Below, in pieces: positions 29,472-32,364 of a stretch of 32,364 nt of DNA. The number at the start of each line of letters is the position of its first letter. Position 1 is the stretch's first letter. The DNA lies in IMG/VR virus record IMGVR_UViG_3300009684_000103, positions 1 to 32,364 of that record; one strand, 5' to 3'. The notes under the pieces were generated by a model. The model saw only the letters and a program-made list of their open reading frames with translations, was not told the origin of the DNA and did no database searches. The translations under genes and the position numbers were made by a program. The DNA comes from a virus.

Positions 29472-30169
29472 TATAATTCAACAACTCCTTGTGAATACTT
29501 TTCTGTTGTAATTTTAATAGCTTCTTTTACAGAATTTCTACCCGCCCCTTTAGTTCTTAGCGATCTAACTACAGATCTTTCTATATCTGAAATTAATCTT
29601 GAAGAATAAATAGTAGGATTCATTTTTGTTTTATACCAAGATGCAGCAAATTTTTCAAATGATCCAGTTGTTGCTTTTCCCCCAGGATTCATTATGTGAA
29701 CTACTGTTTCTGGGGGTAAAAAATGAACTTTTTCATCTGATTTTGAAAAAAATATAAGATAGTTTTTTGTACTAAAAATAACGGGTTTTCCAGATTCCAT
29801 AACTTCTGCTTTATTGGCAAAAACACTTCTTGAAGAAATAGATTTTTTACCCCTAGATGCTTTTAATTTTGGAGAAATTGGAACTGGTTTTTTAGATTTT
29901 TTATAATCAAATTTAACAATTAAGTTTCCAGAAACAATTCTTTCTCTTTTTAAAATATAAAGTTTTTGAGTTGGATTGCCATTAGACCCCCACTCATAAA
30001 CATGGAAATATTTTTTAGGATTAGCTTTTGATGCAATAGCAAAGTCTTTTATAAATCTTTTTGAAGTAATTGTAAAAACAGCTTTTGCAATTTGGTTTTT
30101 ACTTGTTGGGGAAATTATTTCTTGAGTACCTAAAATTTTATTATCAATTTCTTGATAAATTTTATTCAT
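29471..30169 (-). CDS. Neck / head-tail joining protein (gp10-like), Lys-rich
   Basis: The 232-residue, strongly basic protein lies between the head-closure-like and terminator-like genes, the place of HK97 gp10-type neck proteins. I start at the ATG at 30169, which has AAGGG 6 nt upstream and lies 4 nt after the preceding stop. The frame runs open to 30247, but that extension overlaps the previous gene by over 70 nt and lacks a binding site. Strands and a basic helix at the end (KTKMNPTIYSSRLISDIERS) resemble neck proteins that bind the tail terminator. Family identity is uncertain. Confidence 0.72.
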   Translation of the reverse strand: MNKIYQEIDNKILGTQEIISPTSKNQIAKAVFTITSKRFIKDFAIASKANPKKYFHVYEWGSNGNPTQKLYILKRERIVSGNLIVKFDYKKSKKPVPISPKLKASRGKKSISSRSVFANKAEVMESGKPVIFSTKNYLIFFSKSDEKVHFLPPETVVHIMNPGGKATTGSFEKFAASWYKTKMNPTIYSSRLISDIERSVVRSLRTKGAGRNSVKEAIKITTEKYSQGVVEL

Positions 30170-30173
30170 ACCC

Positions 30174-30629
30174 TTAAACTGCAATGATATCATTATTCTG
30201 AACCTGTGCCCTTCGAAGATTACATTCATAGTAAGCAATATGACCAAATGGATCTAAAACGGGGTGCATGGCAATAATGTCAAATACCGTATCATCAAGG
30301 CTTATCCTATCATATTCTAGGAAAACTTTTTCACCATCTGCTGACGTAATACCGCTAATTCTAAAACGCTTACTTAATCTAATAGGTGATTGCATTTTAA
30401 CATCAAGGCTTTCAGCATATCCTGCTGCTCCTCCAGCATAAGTCTTACTATCTCCAGTACCCTTTCCAGATTTATTTGCTGGAACCATAGCCCTACAAAT
30501 AATTGTTTGATCATATACCCATTGACGAAGCATTGCTCCACTATCTGATTGTACATTTTTTTGAACATAAACATCTGCTGTCATAGTCATAAATGTAGCT
30601 ATATATGAATTAAGTTGAAATAAAGGCAT
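30174..30629 (-). CDS. Head-closure (stopper)-like protein
   Basis: The 151-residue protein has a beta-barrel-like layout: MTADVYVQKN, RFRISGITSADGEKVFLEYD, then VFDIIAMHPVLDPFGHIAYY and ECNLRR. This resembles head stoppers of the SPP1 gp16 / HK97 gp10 class, where D-x-[VI]-Y-x-V followed by PVLD..G....... and a final strand close a barrel that shuts the portal. The start abuts the preceding stop (TAAATG) with a weak ribosome binding site, so coupling is likely. An internal ATG at residue 16 is possible. Confidence 0.7.
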   Translation of the reverse strand: MPLFQLNSYIATFMTMTADVYVQKNVQSDSGAMLRQWVYDQTIICRAMVPANKSGKGTGDSKTYAGGAAGYAESLDVKMQSPIRLSKRFRISGITSADGEKVFLEYDRISLDDTVFDIIAMHPVLDPFGHIAYYECNLRRAQVQNNDIIAV

Positions 30630-31574
30630 TTAAATCAACACCATATTTATATTACGATATGAATCAAGTATGCCATCTACGATAACATTTCCCGTACCAT
30701 TAAAAGCACCCTTTGCTAACTCAAATGATACTTCTGCTAGATTTACCTTAGATAAATACTTGGTTCTCCAAGATGCATCTTTTGATAACAGATCCCCACA
30801 TAAAAGCATGGTACATAGCTTAATATCTGGGGGAACATAATTATACCCAAACTTTCCTACAACCTTATATCTTGTATGATTTCTGAATGAACCATAATAT
30901 AAAATGGTGGGGTCAACTTGATTATCATATCTAGTATCTGCATATATATTATCTAACTTAATCCTAACTGCTTTTCCAGTTTGAGTTAATTCTACTTCAT
31001 ATCCAAATACATTAAATTCTGGATTTGTAGTGTAATCAATTACTAAATTACCATTCTCATAAACTTTATCAATAGTTAACATTCTTTCAGTTAATTCTAA
31101 TGCATCTGATCCATTACCAAATTGTTCCTGGTCGTCATATCTTGTTCCAAAATCTTGACCCGTGTAATTATTAATCATTAATCTTGCAACTTGTTCTGCC
31201 AAAATAATATCACCCTCTGAATAATAATTTAAATCAGAAGGTCTAGCACCAATTTTATAGTAATCTGCAATATCACTAGTTAGTGCATATGGCGTTACAA
31301 CATTGGCATACTGAACTTGATGAGTTGATGCTCCATTTATAACATAATCCCACCTCACATTTAAAACACGATTTATACTAGTAAAATTTGGTTGTAAGTC
31401 AAATGTGTATCTTCCATCTGGAGGGGCATTAAATGCTGAACCCGATGTGATTGATGCTGCGGTATCTGCATCTGTAATAGTTACAAACACAGTACCATCT
31501 GCATTAGAAAGATATCCATTCTTATAGATATCTAGTGTTAACGTCTGTAGTGTTCCGTTATGAATTTGTTGCAA
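30630..31574 (-). CDS. Head-tail adaptor/connector protein
   Basis: The 314-residue protein has two parts. The first, about residues 1-95, is an Ig-like beta domain (LQTLTLDIYKNGYLSNADGT, then PPDGRYTFDLQP). The second, about 115-314, is a head-tail adaptor-like helical core (EGDIILAEQVARLMINNYTG, KLCTMLLCGDLLSKDASWRT, SYRNINMVLI). The start is TTG, supported by a strong GGAGG 9 nt upstream; there is no good ATG nearby. Position two genes after the capsid gene fits the first connector ring under the portal. The extra Ig-like domain could decorate the neck. Confidence 0.77.
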   Translation of the reverse strand: MQQIHNGTLQTLTLDIYKNGYLSNADGTVFVTITDADTAASITSGSAFNAPPDGRYTFDLQPNFTSINRVLNVRWDYVINGASTHQVQYANVVTPYALTSDIADYYKIGARPSDLNYYSEGDIILAEQVARLMINNYTGQDFGTRYDDQEQFGNGSDALELTERMLTIDKVYENGNLVIDYTTNPEFNVFGYEVELTQTGKAVRIKLDNIYADTRYDNQVDPTILYYGSFRNHTRYKVVGKFGYNYVPPDIKLCTMLLCGDLLSKDASWRTKYLSKVNLAEVSFELAKGAFNGTGNVIVDGILDSYRNINMVLI

Positions 31575-31592
31575 TTCAGTTCCTCCAACAGA

Positions 31593-31982
31593 TTAGCGGT
31601 AGAATTCCTGGGCTTCCCTAGGTGTCGCTAATCTAAAACCTTGATGTAAATCAAAGATTTCTTGAGCTTGTGAAATTGACATTGGGGTGAATGGATGTTG
31701 TCTGGTGAATGTAAATCCCATAACATCATAGCTTATATTGTTTCTGTCCATCTTCACTAAAACAATTTCTTCATTTTCAATTCCCTTTGAAGGCTGCGAT
31801 CTTGGAATTGTTTCATCCTCAACCTTTTCACTTTCAAAAAATCTTTTATAGGTGTCATATGTAACACCTTCTTCTTCTAGCAAAAGAATTAATTGCTGCT
31901 TTGTAGTTTTTGCTGGAAAATCTACCGCAAAAGATTCTGCAATTTCTCTTAATTCTTTAATTTTTAGAGTATCAAATGACAT
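31593..31982 (-). CDS. Small protein with N-terminal SAP/HeH-like domain
   Basis: The 129-residue protein starts with LKIKELREIAESFAVDFPAK, TTKQQLILLLEEEG (about 6-39), a helix-extension-helix of the SAP/Rho-N type that binds DNA or protein. A flexible acidic linker follows, then GFTFTRQHPFTPMSISQAQE and a final helix. Proteins of this two-part form occur next to capsid genes in actinophages, usually without a known role. AAAGGAA lies 7 nt upstream of the ATG and a TGGTATAAT promoter 25 bp upstream. It may help link head and neck assembly. Confidence 0.76.
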   Translation of the reverse strand: MSFDTLKIKELREIAESFAVDFPAKTTKQQLILLLEEEGVTYDTYKRFFESEKVEDETIPRSQPSKGIENEEIVLVKMDRNNISYDVMGFTFTRQHPFTPMSISQAQEIFDLHQGFRLATPREAQEFYR

Positions 31983-32006
31983 TTGATTCCTTTCTTTTAT
32001 GTTTCT

Positions 32007-32015
32007 ATTATACCA
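32007..32015 (-). promoter_or_regulatory. Extended -10 promoter element TGGTATAAT after the capsid terminator
   Basis: TGGTATAAT on the minus strand, just past the capsid gene terminator and 24 bp before the next ATG. It would restart transcription for the connector and tail genes. A weak TTACTC is the only -35 candidate. Confidence 0.65.
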
Positions 32016-32020
32016 AATAT

Positions 32021-32060
32021 TTTAAAAAAGAGTAAAGGGGAGCATTTCTGCTCCCCTTTA
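32021..32060 (-). terminator. Strong rho-independent terminator after the major capsid gene
   Basis: A perfect 12-bp inverted repeat, TAAAGGGGAGCA (32060-32049 on the minus strand) and its complement (32044-32033), encloses the 4-nt loop GAAA. It is followed on the minus strand by CTCTTTTTT. The opposite side lacks a T-run, so it acts on minus-strand transcripts. Confidence 0.92.
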
Positions 32061-32078
32061 TTCCTAATATTAATAATA

Positions 32079-32364
32079 TTAGAATGTACCAACATTTGCG
32101 CTGCCATTGACAAGAGCACCTGGTTGGAAATTAACCTGGGAGCCTCTTGAGAAGTCTGGGTTAGTTGTACCAGACTTGTTAGTAATGCCTAGCTTCACGT
32201 TAGAAGGTGTAGCTGTTCCAGAAACCTGGATATTCTTAACAATAACATGTGCGTCATAGTTTTCAATTGCACAACCAACACGGATAAAGAGAGTGTACTC
32301 AATTGTATCCTTCTTTGGCTGGAACAGACGATAAACAACAACATCACGCTTGATACCAATAATG
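32079..32364 (-). CDS. Major capsid protein, C-terminal part only
   Basis: The window opens inside this gene; 95 codons up to a TAA are visible. The text IIGIKRDVVYRLFQPKKDTI, EYTLFIRVGCAIENYDAHVI, VKNIQVSG resembles the C-terminal part of HK97-fold major capsid proteins of actinophages, with the P-domain strand and the RVGxA...xxAhVxVKN pattern. It is followed by a strong terminator and a complete set of neck genes, as expected. C-ending codons and better codon choice suit a highly expressed gene. The last 35 residues (PDFSRGSQVNFQPGALVNGS and onward) look like a flexible C-terminus. Confidence 0.82.
   Translation of the reverse strand, partial: IIGIKRDVVVYRLFQPKKDTIEYTLFIRVGCAIENYDAHVIVKNIQVSGTATPSNVKLGITNKSGTTNPDFSRGSQVNFQPGALVNGSANVGTF

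Noticed and set aside
30170-30247. N-terminal extension of the neck protein gene to 30247
   Set aside because: It would overlap the head-closure-like gene by 74 nt and has no binding site; the ATG at 30169 has AAGGG at normal distance.
1-32364. tRNA genes, integrase, attachment sites or insertion sequences
   Set aside because: Searched by eye on both strands; no cloverleaf with a conserved T-loop, no transposase or recombinase motifs and no terminal inverted repeats were found. The genes fill the window too tightly for hidden elements above 100 bases.

Overview
This window is a structural and lysis segment of a tailed, long-tailed (siphovirus-type) phage or prophage. Every convincing gene reads on the minus strand, so the genes run from the right end of the window to the left. 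Base composition is AT-rich (about one third G+C by eye). The tail-assembly-chaperone frameshift gene resembles those of actinobacteriophages (recognised from memory), and TTG starts also occur. My best guess is a phage of an AT-rich, possibly aquatic, actinobacterium; the host assignment is inference.

In order of transcription: the C-terminus of a major capsid protein (32364-32079); a strong terminator and a fresh promoter; a small SAP/HeH-like protein; a head-tail adaptor; a head-closure-like protein; a gp10-like neck protein; a tail-terminator-like protein; the major tail protein; another terminator and promoter; the tail assembly chaperone pair with a canonical -1 frameshift site (CCCAAAC, 6-nt spacer, stem-loop); a giant tape measure protein of 4697 residues (27432-13339, over 40% of the window); a distal-tail-like protein; a 1512-residue hub/minor tail protein; two smaller tail proteins; a 1041-residue repetitive tail fibre; three small tail-tip-associated proteins; an HNH endonuclease; a metallophosphoesterase; a holin-like membrane protein; a zinc-ribbon protein; an HTH/AT-hook protein; and three small unrecognised genes, the last cut by the left edge.

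The main discovery candidate is the tape measure protein. Between a normal TP901-like N-terminus and a normal helical/coiled-coil C-terminal part, it carries a row of folded, enzyme-like modules: a protein-kinase-like domain, a HAD phosphatase domain with all four motifs, an R-S-E-type ADP-ribosyltransferase-like domain, two copies of a Cys3His zinc-binding module flanking a possible GNAT-like domain, and, further on, an Arr-like ADP-ribosyltransferase fold. Most of the central modules are separated by a recurring Gly-Gly linker (GGIPGFQxG and variants) and by five copies of the tape-measure motif containing IPAMLxxGEFV. I infer a polyvalent, effector-carrying tape measure: a protein that sets tail length and may deliver enzymes into the host with the DNA.

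The genes are tightly packed. Five junctions use TAATG stop/start overlaps. Three promoters share TGGTATAAT, two of them right after terminators, which suggests the late operon is re-initiated at defined points. No gene-free stretch exceeds 100 bases. I found no tRNA, CRISPR array, insertion sequence or integrase.
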